64,000 nucleotides of DNA from positions 688,525,877-688,589,876 of the forward strand of contig CM068368.1 of assembly GCA_034769895.1 (NCBI GenBank). Direction: 5' to 3'. A program made the translations under genes and the position numbers. Within the stretch, counting starts at the first letter, position 1; each line of letters starts with the position of its first letter. This DNA comes from Magicicada septendecula. Its lineage: Eukaryota; Arthropoda; Insecta; Hemiptera; Cicadidae. Positions 37,406-51,842 of this stretch are shown piece by piece. The notes beneath the pieces were generated by a model, which was not told the DNA's origin, did not search any database, and saw only the letters and a program-made list of their open reading frames with translations.

Positions 37406-38524
37406 TGTAACTACTCACTTAATTCCTATTAATAATTAATTCTTACCTTAGGGGTTTTCCCAGAGTCGTACAGACGAAACTGCTGCAGAAAGGATTATTC
37501 GAGATACAAGGGGTAAAGATCAAATACACAGTTTGTGCTAAAACAAATTGCCTCTGGTTTATTATGCAAAATAACTACTTCGTCTCTCTTTCATGACATT
37601 TAAAATTCTTATTTCTTTTCGTTAGATTAAATACTCGTTGAATGAGTAACAATTTGTAAAAATCAAACAAAGTAACAAAATGAATATTTCTTAATTAACT
37701 AGCTTATGACAAATATGGTATACCACAACTATTTATTTTTAGCAATGAACCAATACGTGATGTAGCCACACACTCACACACATTCGTTCTTTGACTTTGT
37801 CGTTCTATTTAAACCCCACTTTGAGATCTCTGAGGTACATTTAAGATTTACAATTTATTTATGTTGAATTATACTCTGGAGAAAAAGGTAAAATGATATT
37901 GGTTAAAACTCAGTTAATACTTAACGTCTGAAGAACTCCGCCGTTTTGCACTTCTACTGTGAATGCACTGGTTTTTTTTTCTTTGGTTAACACACCATAA
38001 ATTAGTTTTGACACTGTTTACCCGCGGGTACTGTTATTGATTATTTCGTATTAGGTTGATGCGCCACTATTATTTTAATCCACTTTAGAATAACATTTCT
38101 TTTTATTTTGTCGGCCGACATAAATTTTCGAACACTTAGCTCGTTTAGGTTGACCGCGCGGCCATGAGTTGCAACTGGAACTCGGCCGCACGTTTTACTG
38201 TTTGTACAACTTTTAACACTGTTAATGCGTTGAAAGATAGGCCTACTCTTAATTACGGCCTATCTTGCACCCGAGGCCACCGTTTGAATTTAAATCACCA
38301 ACTTTACTGTCTGATGCTGCTTACTACTGTTCACTCTCTGATGACAAACTGCATACTGTGATTCACAAAAAGCCTGCTGCTGGGCCGGGTACGCAATACG
38401 TCTGGGCAATTGTTTAGGCTAACTGTATGTAGGTTGTACTGGGGCTCCTCACAGGTGAAAGTTAACAATTTATTAATTACTGAATTAAAATTAAAACTGG
38501 ATCACACACTTCTGTACCGTTACA
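37406..38524 (-). repeat. LTR 11 (type A)
   Basis: 1,119 bp with A markers on both sides. Confidence 0.85.
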
Positions 38525-41016
38525 ATACCCCCCCAATAAGAGGTTGAAGGCCGAAGCGTTCAAACTCTTATTGCCTAAACCCTAAGAGGATCAGTGAGGA
38601 TATGGCACCGCAACCCCCCTGAGCACTCTACTAAAATCATGGGTTCTTACCCCCCTAGTCCGGTGACTGTGGCACATTCAATTAAAAAATCAACATACGG
38701 CCTTCCATCACTCCATATCCCACAACTGATTTGTTTCCTCTTAGCCGTACTGGTTCATTGACAAGGCACTGGCTCATTTTTTATTATAAAATATCTCTTA
38801 ACCCTAGAAAATAGTATTAACAAAACAATATAGGATATATACAATACAGGAGTACATATAAGTTCCAGTCAAAATGACGCATTAATTATACAGAATTGCA
38901 TTTACACAGAATTTCCTTCAGTTTTCAATTTTAAATGAATATTTTAATCATTATGTTTTTTTATCAATTATTTATTTTACCATTACAATCAAAATTCAGA
39001 TCAAACTAGATTTAAAGTCATATTAAAAATTATCTTTTCAATTTATTTAATTACCATTCATTAAATTTAACTCATATTGTTTTAATTAACAATTTCAAAA
39101 TTAATTACATTTTTCAAAATGATCCGACATAAAATATTACCTACATTATTCAAAAAATTTACATTCCTTTCTTCACATATGGAATTTCTTTTTATTTCAT
39201 AATAGGATTTTCCTACTAGCAATGATTCAGCAGACTACAACACTTTTGTTATTGTCAACTCAGCTTCAACACCTCTGGCTGTAAACATTAGTCAAAACAT
39301 ACAACACACCTGTTTACATAAACGGTCGTCTGCCAGACTGGTGTTATAAACACTCCTTCAGTCTAAACATTCTGCTTACCTCACCTCTAACACCTGTACT
39401 GCACTTTTCAATTTTTTATAAATCTTTTAGTTAACAATTGTAATAATATAATAATTTTTATACAATTAATTTCACTATAATATATTTACAAATCTTTATC
39501 ATTATTATTTCAGTTTTATCACACTTCAATGTCCAAGGTTGCGAGGTCTGAACCGTAAAACAAAATATTTACAATTGTTCCTTTATGAAGTTCAGCCTCC
39601 ATCGTCAAAAATTAGTCTGGTCTTTATGTAACACTTTTCAATTTTATTGATACGCCACATATGGTTATTTTTCGTTTTATAACCACAAGAACTTATTTTT
39701 TCAATTGTACCAAAACAATAATCTATAGGGTTACCCCCAAAATTATCTTATCATAAATCAAGTTGACATCAGTATTATTTGTAAAGTCTCCGTCAGTGTT
39801 TTTTGTTATTACCATTGCATTAATATTACCATATTCTGCTACTATAGGTTCATTAACAGGCAAATATTTGTCATCAATATACACATTGTTTGTCACACAA
39901 GGTATGTTTTTAATTCTACTAGTTCTCTCACTATTTAAACTCTGTATTAACTCTTCATAATCTCTCTTCCCCTTAAATATTTCTACCATTCTCTCTCTCT
40001 CTCATAATCACTTTCATCACCACAACATTTCATAATCTCACTCCATCCAGAGGGCAACACAACATTATTACAACATCTGGCTTTACCAGATACACAAAAA
40101 TAATTTCTTTGACATTTAAAAGACCTTTTGTCTTCTACAAAAACTAACGAGGAACCTTTGTCCTCCAACACTACTGGTGAAACCTTTTCTTCACCTATCT
40201 CACAAGAAAAATTTGCCCTCTTTTCAACCTCTACACTTAAACTGTCTTCACACTCTCTCTCATTCTCATCGGCATTTGCTAACAACACTTCATTACTAAA
40301 CTCTACTTCAACAAAATCTTCCTTATCACTCTCAACATTAATCTCCTTGTTCTCTACTACCACGTTTTTACACATATCATTATAATTCTGATTTGTTTTA
40401 CATTCAAAATTTTCGATTACCTTTTGTATTTGTTTATCAATTTTTTCTGACACTTGTTCTTTAATAGTGTTGAAACATTCATCCATCTCATTTAGACGTT
40501 TATTCATACTGATTTCGAACTTAACATTTTGTGTATTCATTTCACATAAACGCTTATCAAATGTTTGGTCAATATTATTTATATCACCCTTTAACTCATG
40601 GAATTTGCTATTAATTGTTTTAAATTTAACATCAGAATCACTCTTCTGTTCATTGAAAAGCAATTGCATCATTTTTATCATATCATTATCCTTAGATTGT
40701 TTATTTTTATTCATTACGGGTGGGGTTACCTGAATCCCTGAGTCATCTATTTCATCTGACTTACTTGATTCTCTATTTTGAACTGGGATTGGGGTCGAAT
40801 GGACCTCCAACCCACTCATGACCGTTGATTCGGTCAAACTATTATTTTCCATTTTTGTTTTATAATATTTTTACATATATAAATATGCCCGGTTTTGCTT
40901 TCACAGTCTACAATTTACAACCTCGCCCCACTCCCAAATAACCCGTTCGCAGCTTAATTATGTCTGGCGAATATACGTTACAAACCCTATACTCGAGTCC
41001 CTGTTCGGGCGCCATT
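38525..41016 (-). mobile_element. LTR element internal region 12 (class B')
   Basis: 2,492 bp. It is very close to copy 16 and shares T97 in ORF1 with it. ORF2 lies at 39723-39989 in a shorter form. Confidence 0.85.
39983..40852 (-). CDS. gag-like ORF1, class B'
   Basis: 289 codons. K54, K78 and T97. It looks whole. Confidence 0.6.
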   Translation of the reverse strand: MENNSLTESTVMSGLEVHSTPIPVQNRESSKSDEIDDSGIQVTPPVMNKNKQSKDNDMIKMMQLLFNEQKSDSDVKFKTINSKFHELKGDINNIDQTFDKRLCEMNTQNVKFEISMNKRLNEMDECFNTIKEQVSEKIDKQIQKVIENFECKTNQNYNDMCKNVVVENKEINVESDKEDFVEVEFSNEVLLANADENERECEDSLSVEVEKRANFSCEIGEEKVSPVVLEDKGSSLVFVEDKRSFKCQRNYFCVSGKARCCNNVVLPSGWSEIMKCCGDESDYEREREW

Positions 41017-42131
41017 TGTAACTACTCACTTAATTCCTATTAATAATTAATTCTTACCTTAGGGGTTTTCCCAGAGTCGTACAGACGAAACTGCTGCAGA
41101 AAGGATTATTCGAGATACAAGGGGTAAAGATCAAATACACAGTTTGTGCTAAAACAAATTGCCTCTGGATTATTATGCAAAATAACTAATTCGTCTCTCT
41201 TTCATGACATTTAAAATTCTTATTTCTTTTCGTTAGATTAAATACTCGTTGAATGAGTAACAATTTGTAAAAATCAAAGTAACAAAATGAATATTTCTTA
41301 ATTAACTAGCTTATGACAACTATGGTATACCACAACTATTTATTTTTAGCAATGAACCAATACGTGATGTAGCCACACACTCACACACATTCGTTCTTTG
41401 ACTTTGTCGTTCTATTTAAACCCCACTTTGAGATCTCTGAGGTACATTTAAGATTTACAATTTATTTATGTTGAATTATACTCTGGAGAAAAAGGTAAAA
41501 TGATATTGGTTAAAACTCAGTTAATACTTAACATCTGAAGAACTCCGCCGTTTTGCACTTCTGCTGTGAATGCACTGGTTTTTTTTTCTTTGGTTAACAC
41601 ACCATAAATTAGTTTTGACACTGTTTACCCGCGGGTACTGTTATTGATTATTTCGTATTAGGTTGATGCGCCACTATTATTTTAATCCACTTTAGAATAA
41701 CATTTCTTTTTATTTTGTCGGCCGACATAAATTTTCGAACACTTAGCTCGTTTAGGTTGACCGCGCGGCCATGAGTTGCAACTGGAACTCGGCCGCACGT
41801 TTTACTGTTTGTACAACTTTTAACACTGTTAATGCGTTGAAAGATAGGCCTACTCTTAATTACGGCCTATCTTGCACCCGAGGCCACCGTTTGAATTTAA
41901 ATCACCAACTTTACTGTCTGATGCTGCTTACTACTGTTCACTCTCTGATGACAAACTGCATACTGTGATTCACAAAAAGCCTGCTGCTGGGCCGGTTACG
42001 CAATACGTCTGGGCAATTGTTTAGGCTAACTGTATGTAGGTTGTACTGGGGCTCCTCACAGGTGAAAGTTAACAATTTATTAATTACTGAATTAAAATTA
42101 AAACTGGATCACACACTTCTGTACCGTTACA
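41017..42131 (-). repeat. LTR 12 (mixed B / F type)
   Basis: 1,115 bp and slightly shorter than the others. It has the B marker on the R/U5 side. The U3 variant (CATCTGAAG with CCGCCG and CTGCTG) is shared with LTR 13. Confidence 0.85.
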
Positions 42132-44622
42132 ATACCCCCCCAATAAGAGGTTGAAGGCCGAAGCGTTCAAACTCTTATTGCCTAAACCCTAAGAGGATCA
42201 GTGAGGATATGGCGCCGCAACCCCCCTGAGCACTCTACTAAAATCATGGGTTCTTACCCCCTAGTCCGGTGACTGTGGCACATTCAATTAAAAAATCAAC
42301 ATACGGCCTTCCATCACTCCATATCCCACAACTGATTAGTTTCCTCTTAGCCGTACTGGTTCATTGACAAAGCACTGGCTCATTTTTTATTATAAAATAT
42401 CTCTTAACACTAGAAAATAGTATTAACAAAACAATATAGGATATATACAATACAGGAGTACATATAAGTTCCAGTCAAAATGACGCATTAATTATACAGA
42501 ATTGCATTTACACAGAATTTCCTTCAGTTTTCAATTTTAAATGAATATTTTAATCATTGTTTTTTTATCAATTATTTATTTTACCATTACAATCAAAATT
42601 CAGATCAAACTAGATTTAAAGTCATATTACAAATTATCTTTTCAATTTATTTAATTACCTTTCATTAAATTTAACTCATATTGTTTTAATTAACAATTTC
42701 AAAATTAATTACATTTTTCAAAATGATCCAACATAAAATATTACCTACATTATTCAAAAAATTTACATTCCTTTCTTCACATATGGAATTTCTTTTTATT
42801 TCATAATAGGATTTTCCTACTGGCAATGATTCAGCAGACTTCAACACTTTTGTTATTGTCAACTCAGCTTCAACACCTCTGGCTGTAAACATTAGTCAAA
42901 ACATACAACACACCTGTTTACATAAACGGTCGTCTGCCAGACTGGTGTTATAAACACTCCTTCAGTCTAAACATTCTGCTTACCTCACCTCTAACACCTG
43001 TACTGCACTTTTCAATTTTTTATAAATCTTTTAGTTAACAATTGTAATAATATAATAATTTTTATACAATTAATTTCACTATAATATATTTACAAATCTT
43101 TATCATTATTATTTCAGTTTTATCACACTTCAATGTCCAAGGTTGCGAGGTCTGAACCGTAAAACAAAATATTTACAATTGTTCCTTTATGAAGTTCAGC
43201 CTCCATCGTCAAAAATTAGTCTGGTCTTTATGTAACACTTTTCAATTTTATTGATACGCCACATATGGTTATTTTTTGTTTTATAACCACAAGAACTTAT
43301 TTTTTCCATTGTACCAAAACAATAATCTATAGGGTTACCCCCCAAAATTATCTTATCATAAATCAAGTTGACATCAGTATTATTTGTAAAGTCTCCGTCA
43401 GTGTTTTTTGTTATTACCATTGCATTATTATTACCATATTCTGCTACTATAGGTTCATTAACAGGCAAATATTTGTCATCAATATACACATTGTTTGTCA
43501 CACAAGGTATGTTTTTAAATCTACTAGTTCTCTCACTATTTAAACTCTGTATTAACTCTTCATAATCTCTCTTCCCCTTAAATATTTCTACCATTCTCTC
43601 TCTCTCTCATAATCACTTTCATCACCACAACATTTCATAATCTCACTCCATCCAGAGGGCAACACAACATTATTACAACATCTGGCTTTACCAGATACAC
43701 AAAAATAATTTCTTTGACATTTAAAAGACCTTTTGTCTTCTACAAAAACTAACGAGGAACCTTTGTCCTCCAACACTACTGGTGAAACCTTTTCTTCACC
43801 TATCTCACAAGAAAAATTTGCCCTCTTTTCACCCTCTACACTTAAACTGTCTTCACACTCTCTCTCATTCTCATCGGCATTTGCTAACAACACTTCATTA
43901 CTAAACTCTACTTCAACAAAATCTTCCTTATCACTCTCAACATTAATCTCCTTGTTCTCTACTACCACGTTTTTACACATATCATTATAATTCTGATTTG
44001 TTTTACATTCAAAATTTTCGATTACCTTTTGTATTTGTTTATCAATTTTTTCTGACACTTGTTCTTTAATAGTGTTGAAACATTCATCCATCTCATTTAG
44101 ACGTTTATTCATACTGATTTCGAACTTAACATTTTGTGTATTCATTTCACATAAACACTTATCAAATTTTTGGTCAATATTATTTATATCACCCTTTAAC
44201 TCATGGAATTTGCTATTAATTGTATTAAATTTAACATCAGAATCACTCTTCTGTTCATTGAAAAGCAATTGCATCATTTTTATCATATCATTATCCTCAG
44301 ATTGTTTATTTTTATTCATTACGGGTGGGGTTACCTGAATCCCTGAGTCACCTATTTCATCTGACTTACTTGATTCTCTATTTTGAACTGGGATTGGGGT
44401 CGAATGGACCTCCAACCCACTCATGACCGTTGATTCGGTCAAACTATTATTTTCCATTTTTGTTTTATATTATTTTTACATATATAAATATGCCCGGTTT
44501 TGCTTTCACAGTCTACAATTTACAACCTCGCCCCACTCCCAAATAATCCGTTCTGCAGCTTAATTATGTCTGGCGAATATACGTTATAAACCCTATACTC
44601 GAGTCCCTGTTCGGGCGCCATT
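42132..44622 (-). mobile_element. LTR element internal region 13 (class C)
   Basis: 2,491 bp. This is the first of three consecutive, nearly identical class C units (13-15). They share variants such as TTACAAATTATC near 42627 and AACACTAG near 42407. ORF2 lies at 43196-43594 in the longer form. Confidence 0.85.
43588..44457 (-). CDS. gag-like ORF1, class C
   Basis: 289 codons. It combines A-type G36 and G209 with B-type I94, M105 and R212, plus a private C101. It is either a recombinant or an intermediate between A and B. It looks whole. Confidence 0.6.
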   Translation of the reverse strand: MENNSLTESTVMSGLEVHSTPIPVQNRESSKSDEIGDSGIQVTPPVMNKNKQSEDNDMIKMMQLLFNEQKSDSDVKFNTINSKFHELKGDINNIDQKFDKCLCEMNTQNVKFEISMNKRLNEMDECFNTIKEQVSEKIDKQIQKVIENFECKTNQNYNDMCKNVVVENKEINVESDKEDFVEVEFSNEVLLANADENERECEDSLSVEGEKRANFSCEIGEEKVSPVVLEDKGSSLVFVEDKRSFKCQRNYFCVSGKARCCNNVVLPSGWSEIMKCCGDESDYEREREW

Positions 44623-45741
44623 TGTAACTACTCACTTAATTCCTATTAATAATTAATTCTTACCTTAGGGGTTTTCCCAGAGTCGTACAGACGAAACTGC
44701 TGCAGAAAGGATTATTCGAGATACAAGGGGTAAAGATCAAATACACAGTTTGTGCTAAAACAAATTGCCTCTGGTTTATTATGCAAAATAACTACTTCGT
44801 CTCTCTTTCATGACATTTAAAATTCTTATTTCTTTTCGTTAGATTAAATACTCGTTGAATGAGTAACAATTTGTAAAAATCAAACAAAGTAACAAAATGA
44901 ATATTTCTTAATTAACTAGCTTATGACAACTATGGTATACCACAACTATTTATTTTTAGCAATGAACCAATACGTGATGTAGCCACACACTCACACACAT
45001 TCGTTCTTTGACTTTGTCGTTCTATTTAAACCCCACTTTGAGATCTCTGAGGTACATTTAAGATTTACAATTTATTTATGTTGAATTATACTCTGGAGAA
45101 AAAGGTAAAATGATATTGGTTAAAACTCAGTTAATACTTAACATCTGAAGAACTCCGCCGTTTTGCACTTCTGCTGTGAATGCACTGGTTTTTTTTTCTT
45201 TGGTTAACACACCATAAATTAGTTTTGACACTGTTTACCCGCGGGTACTGTTATTGATTATTTCGTATTAGGTTGATGCGCCACTATTATTTTAATCCAC
45301 TTTAGAATAACATTTCTTTTTATTTTGTCGGCCGACATAAATTTTCGAACACTTAGCTCGTTTAGGTTGACCGCGCGGCCATGAGTTGCAACTGGAACTC
45401 GGCCGCACGTTTTACTGTTTGTACAACTTTTAACACTGTTAATGCGTTGAAAGATAGGCCTACTCTTAATTACGGCCTATCTTGCACCCGAGGCCACCGT
45501 TTGAATTTAAATCACCAACTTTACTGTCTGATGCTGCTTACTACTGTTCACTCTCTGATGACAAACTGCATACTGTGATTCACAAAAAGCCTGCTGCTGG
45601 GCCGGTTACGCAATACGTCTGGGCAATTGTTTAGGCTAACTGTATGTAGGTTGTACTGGGGCTCCTCACAGGTGAAAGTTAACAATTTATTAATTACTGA
45701 ATTAAAATTAAAACTGGATCACACACTTCTGTACCGTTACA
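44623..45741 (-). repeat. LTR 13 (mixed B / F type)
   Basis: 1,119 bp. It shares the U3 variant of LTR 12. Confidence 0.85.
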
Positions 45742-48232
45742 ATACCCCCCCAATAAGAGGTTGAAGGCCGAAGCGTTCAAACTCTTATTGCCTAAACCCT
45801 AAGAGGATCAGTGAGGATATGGCGCCGCAACCCCCCTGAGCACTCTACTAAAATCATGGGTTCTTACCCCCTAGTCCGGTGACTGTGGCACATTCAATTA
45901 AAAAATCAACATACGGCCTTCCATCACTCCATATCCCACAACTGATTAGTTTCCTCTTAGCCGTACTGGTTCATTGACAAAGCACTGGCTCATTTTTTAT
46001 TATAAAATATCTCTTAACACTAGAAAATAGTATTAACAAAACAATATAGGATATATACAATACAGGAGTACATATAAGTTCCAGTCAAAATGACGCATTA
46101 ATTATACAGAATTGCATTTACACAGAATTTCCTTCAGTTTTCAATTTTAAATGAATATTTTAATCATTGTTTTTTTATCAATTATTTATTTTACCATTAC
46201 AATCAAAATTCAGATCAAACTAGATTTAAAGTCATATTACAAATTATCTTTTCAATTTATTTAATTACCTTTCATTAAATTTAACTCATATTGTTTTAAT
46301 TAACAATTTCAAAATTAATTACATTTTTCAAAATGATCCAACATAAAATATTACCTACATTATTCAAAAAATTTACATTCCTTTCTTCACATATGGAATT
46401 TCTTTTTATTTCATAATAGGATTTTCCTACTGGCAATGATTCAGCAGACTTCAACACTTTTGTTATTGTCAACTCAGCTTCAACACCTCTGGCTGTAAAC
46501 ATTAGTCAAAACATACAACACACCTGTTTACATAAACGGTCGTCTGCCAGACTGGTGTTATAAACACTCCTTCAGTCTAAACATTCTGCTTACCTCACCT
46601 CTAACACCTGTACTGCACTTTTCAATTTTTTATAAATCTTTTAGTTAACAATTGTAATAATATAATAATTTTTATACAATTAATTTCACTATAATATATT
46701 TACAAATCTTTATCATTATTATTTCAGTTTTATCACACTTCAATGTCCAAGGTTGCGAGGTCTGAACCGTAAAACAAAATATTTACAATTGTTCCTTTAT
46801 GAAGTTCAGCCTCCATCGTCAAAAATTAGTCTGGTCTTTATGTAACACTTTTCAATTTTATTGATACGCCACATATGGTTATTTTTTGTTTTATAACCAC
46901 AAGAACTTATTTTTTCCATTGTACCAAAACAATAATCTATAGGGTTACCCCCCAAAATTATCTTATCATAAATCAAGTTGACATCAGTATTATTTGTAAA
47001 GTCTCCGTCAGTGTTTTTTGTTATTACCATTGCATTATTATTACCATATTCTGCTACTATAGGTTCATTAACAGGCAAATATTTGTCATCAATATACACA
47101 TTGTTTGTCACACAAGGTATGTTTTTAAATCTACTAGTTCTCTCACTATTTAAACTCTGTATTAACTCTTCATAATCTCTCTTCCCCTTAAATATTTCTA
47201 CCATTCTCTCTCTCTCTCATAATCACTTTCATCACCACAACATTTCATAATCTCACTCCATCCAGAGGGCAACACAACATTATTACAACATCTGGCTTTA
47301 CCAGATACACAAAAATAATTTCTTTGACATTTACAAGACCTTTTGTCTTCTACAAAAACTAACGAGGAACCTTTGTCCTCCAACACTACTGGTGAAACCT
47401 TTTCTTCACCTATCTCACAAGAAAAATTTGCCCTCTTTTCACCCTCTACACTTAAACTGTCTTCACACTCTCTCTCATTCTCATCGGCATTTGCTAACAA
47501 CACTTCATTACTAAACTCTACTTTAACAAAATCTTCCTTATCACTCTCAACATTAATCTCCTTGTTCTCTACTACCACGTTTTTACACATATCATTATAA
47601 TTCTGATTTGTTTTACATTCAAAATTTTCGATTACCTTTTGTATTTGTTTATCAATTTTTTCTGACACTTGTTCTTTAATAGTGTTGAAACATTCATCCA
47701 TCTCATTTAGACGTTTATTCATACTGATTTCGAACTTAACATTTTGTGTATTCATTTCACATAAACACTTATCAAATTTTTGGTCAATATTATTTATATC
47801 ACCCTTTAACTCATGGAATTTGCTATTAATTGTATTAAATTTAACATCAGAATCACTCTTCTGTTCATTGAAAAGCAATTGCATCATTTTTATCATATCA
47901 TTATCCTCAGATTGTTTATTTTTATTCATTACGGGTGGGGTTACCTGAATCCCTGAGTCACCTATTTCATCTGACTTACTTGATTCTCTATTTTGAACTG
48001 GGATTGGGGTCGAATGGACCTCCAACCCACTCATGACCGTTGATTCGGTGAAACTATTATTTTCCATTTTTGTTTTATATTATTTTTACATATATAAATA
48101 TGCCCGGTTTTGCTTTCACAGTCTACAATTTACAACCTCGCCCCACTCCCAATTAATCCGTTCTGCAGCTTAATTATGTCTGGCGAATATACGTTATAAA
48201 CCCTATACTCGAGTCCCTGTTCGGGCGCCATT
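45742..48232 (-). mobile_element. LTR element internal region 14 (class C)
   Basis: 2,491 bp. It is the middle unit of the class C triplet and has the most private changes of the three. ORF2 lies at 46806-47204. Confidence 0.85.
47198..48067 (-). CDS. gag-like ORF1, class C
   Basis: 289 codons. Class C with private residues at positions 6, 182 and 245. It looks whole. Confidence 0.6.
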   Translation of the reverse strand: MENNSFTESTVMSGLEVHSTPIPVQNRESSKSDEIGDSGIQVTPPVMNKNKQSEDNDMIKMMQLLFNEQKSDSDVKFNTINSKFHELKGDINNIDQKFDKCLCEMNTQNVKFEISMNKRLNEMDECFNTIKEQVSEKIDKQIQKVIENFECKTNQNYNDMCKNVVVENKEINVESDKEDFVKVEFSNEVLLANADENERECEDSLSVEGEKRANFSCEIGEEKVSPVVLEDKGSSLVFVEDKRSCKCQRNYFCVSGKARCCNNVVLPSGWSEIMKCCGDESDYEREREW

Positions 48233-49351
48233 TGTAACTACTCACTTAATTCCTATTAATAATTAATTCTTACCTTAGGGGTTTTCCCAGAGTCGTACAG
48301 ACGAAACTGCTGCAGAAAGGATTATTCGAGATACAAGGGGTAAAGATCAAATACACAGTTTGTGCTAAAACAAATTGCCTCTGGTTTATTATGCAAAATA
48401 ACTACTTCGTCTCTCTTTCATGACATTTAAAATTCTTATTTCTTTTCGTTAGATTAAATACTCGTTGAATGAGTAACAATTTGTAAAAATCAAACAAAGT
48501 AACAAAATGAATATTTCTTAATTAACTAGCTTATGACAACTATGGTATACCACAACTATTTATTTTTAGCAATGAACCAATACGTGATGTAGCCACACAC
48601 TCACACACATTCGTTCTTTGACTTTGTCGTTCTATTTAAACCCCACTTTGAGATCTCTGAGGTACATTTAAGATTTACAATTTATTTATGTTGAATTATA
48701 CTCTGGAGAAAAAGGTAAAATGATATTGGTTAAAACTCAGTTAATACTTAACGTCTGAAGAACTCCGCTGTTTTGCACTTCTGCTGTGAATGCACTGGTT
48801 TTTTTTTCTTTGGTTAACACACCATAAATTAGTTTTGACACTGTTTACCCGCGGGTACTGTTATTGATTATTTCGTATTAGGTTGATGCGCCACTATTAT
48901 TTTAATCCACTTTAGAATAACATTTCTTTTTATTTTGTCGGCCGACATAAATTTTCGAACACTTAGCTCGTTTAGGTTGACCGCGCGGCCATGAGTTGCA
49001 ACTGGAACTCGGCCGCACGTTTTACTGTTTGTACAACTTTTAACACTGTTAATGCGTTGAAAGATAGGCCTACTCTTAATTACGGCCTATCTTGCACCCG
49101 AGGCCACCGTTTGAATTTAAATCACCAACTTTACTGTCTGATGCTGCTTACTACTGTTCACTCTCTGATGACAAACTGCATACTGTGATTCACAAAAAGC
49201 CTGCTGCTGGGCCGGTTACGCAATACGTCTGGGCAATTGTTTAGGCTAACTGTATGTAGGTTGTACTGGGGCTCCTCAAAGGTGAAAGTTAACAATTTAT
49301 TAATTACTGAATTAAAATTAAAACTGGATCACACACTTCTGTACCGTTACA
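48233..49351 (-). repeat. LTR 14 (type B)
   Basis: 1,119 bp. It has B markers on both sides, unlike the other LTRs of the class C block. Confidence 0.85.
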
Positions 49352-51842
49352 ATACCCCCCCAATAAGAGGTTGAAGGCCGAAGCGTTCAAACTCTTATTG
49401 CCTAAACCCTAAGAGGATCAGTGAGGATATGGCGCCGCAACCCCCCTGAGCACTCTACTAAAATCATGGGTTCTTACCCCCTAGTCCGGTGACTGTGGCA
49501 CATTCAATTAAAAAATCAACATACGGCCTTCCATCACTCCATATCCCACAACTGATTAGTTTCCTCTTAGCCGTACTGGTTCATTGACAAAGCACTGGCT
49601 CATTTTTTATTATAAAATATCTCTTAACACTAGAAAATAGTATTAACAAAACAATATAGGATATATACAATACAGGAGTACATATAAGTTCCAGTCAAAA
49701 TGACGCATTAATTATACAGAATTGCATTTACACAGAATTTCCTTCAGTTTTCAATTTTAAATGAATATTTTAATCATTGTTTTTTTATCAATTATTTATT
49801 TTACCATTACAATCAAAATTCAGATCAAACTAGATTTAAAGTCATATTACAAATTATCTTTTCAATTTATTTAATTACCTTTCATTAAATTTAACTCATA
49901 TTGTTTTAATTAACAATTTCAAAATTAATTACATTTTTCAAAATGATCCAACATAAAATATTACCTACATTATTCAAAAAATTTACATTCCTTTCTTCAC
50001 ATATGGAATTTCTTTTTATTTCATAATAGGATTTTCCTACTGGCAATGATTCAGCAGACTTCAACACTTTTGTTATTGTCAACTCAGCTTCAACACCTCT
50101 GGCTGTAAACATTAGTCAAAACATACAACACACCTGTTTACATAAACGGTCGTCTGCCAGACTGGTGTTATAAACACTCCTTCAGTCTAAACATTCTGCT
50201 TACCTCACCTCTAACACCTGTACTGCACTTTTCAATTTTTTATAAATCTTTTAGTTAACAATTGTAATAATATAATAATTTTTATACAATTAATTTCACT
50301 ATAATATATTTACAAATCTTTATCATTATTATTTCAGTTTTATCACACTTCAATGTCCAAGGTTGCGAGGTCTGAACCGTAAAACAAAATATTTACAATT
50401 GTTCCTTTATGAAGTTCAGCCTCCATCGTCAAAAATTAGTCTGGTCTTTATGTAACACTTTTCAATTTTATTGATACGCCACATATGGTTATTTTTTGTT
50501 TTATAACCACAAGAACTTATTTTTTCCATTGTACCAAAACAATAATCTATAGGGTTACCCCCCAAAATTATCTTATCATAAATCAAGTTGACATCAGTAT
50601 TATTTGTAAAGTCTCCGTCAGTGTTTTTTGTTATTACCATTGCATTATTATTACCATATTCTGCTACTATAGGTTCATTAACAGGCAAATATTTGTCATC
50701 AATATACACATTGTTTGTCACACAAGGTATGTTTTTAAATCTACTAGTTCTCTCACTATTTAAACTCTGTATTAACTCTTCATAATCTCTCTTCCCCTTA
50801 AATATTTCTACCATTCTCTCTCTCTCTCATAATCACTTTCATCACCACAACATTTCATAATCTCACTCCATCCAGAGGGCAACACAACATTATTACAACA
50901 TCTGGCTTTACCAGATACACAAAAATAATTTCTTTGACATTTAAAAGACCTTTTGTCTTCTACAAAAACTAACGAGGAACCTTTGTCCTCCAACACTACT
51001 GGTGAAACCTTTTCTTCACCTATCTCACAAGAAAAATTTGCCCTCTTTTCACCCTCTACACTTAAACTGTCTTCACACTCTCTCTCATTCTCATCGGCAT
51101 TTGCTAACAACACTTCATTACTAAACTCTACTTCAACAAAATCTTCCTTATCACTCTCAACATTAATCTCCTTGTTCTCTACTACCACGTTTTTACACAT
51201 ATCATTATAATTCTGATTTGTTTTACATTCAAAATTTTCGATTACCTTTTGTATTTGTTTATCAATTTTTTCTGACACTTGTTCTTTAATAGTGTTGAAA
51301 CATTCATCCATCTCATTTAGACGTTTATTCATACTGATTTCGAACTTAACATTTTGTGTATTCATTTCACATAAACACTTATCAAATTTTTGGTCAATAT
51401 TATTTATATCACCCTTTAACTCATGGAATTTGCTATTAATTGTATTAAATTTAACATCAGAATCACTCTTCTGTTCATTGAAAAGCAATTGCATCATTTT
51501 TATCATATCATTATCCTCAGATTGTTTATTTTTATTCATTACGGGTGGGGTTACCTGAATCCCTGAGTCACCTATTTCATCTGACTTACTTGATTCTCTA
51601 TTTTGAACTGGGATTGGGGTCGAATGGACCTCCAACCCACTCATGACCGTTGATTCGGTCAAACTATTATTTTCCATTTTTGTTTTATATTATTTTTACA
51701 TATATAAATATGCCCGGTTTTGCTTTCACAGTCTACAATTTACAACCTCGCCCCACTCCCAAATAATCCGTTCTGCAGCTTAATTATGTCTGGCGAATAT
51801 ACGTTATAAACCCTATACTCGAGTCCCTGTTCGGGCGCCATT
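49352..51842 (-). mobile_element. LTR element internal region 15 (class C)
   Basis: 2,491 bp. This is the last of the class C triplet. ORF2 lies at 50416-50814. Confidence 0.85.
50808..51677 (-). CDS. gag-like ORF1, class C
   Basis: 289 codons, with a protein identical to copy 13. It looks whole. Confidence 0.6.
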   Translation of the reverse strand: MENNSLTESTVMSGLEVHSTPIPVQNRESSKSDEIGDSGIQVTPPVMNKNKQSEDNDMIKMMQLLFNEQKSDSDVKFNTINSKFHELKGDINNIDQKFDKCLCEMNTQNVKFEISMNKRLNEMDECFNTIKEQVSEKIDKQIQKVIENFECKTNQNYNDMCKNVVVENKEINVESDKEDFVEVEFSNEVLLANADENERECEDSLSVEGEKRANFSCEIGEEKVSPVVLEDKGSSLVFVEDKRSFKCQRNYFCVSGKARCCNNVVLPSGWSEIMKCCGDESDYEREREW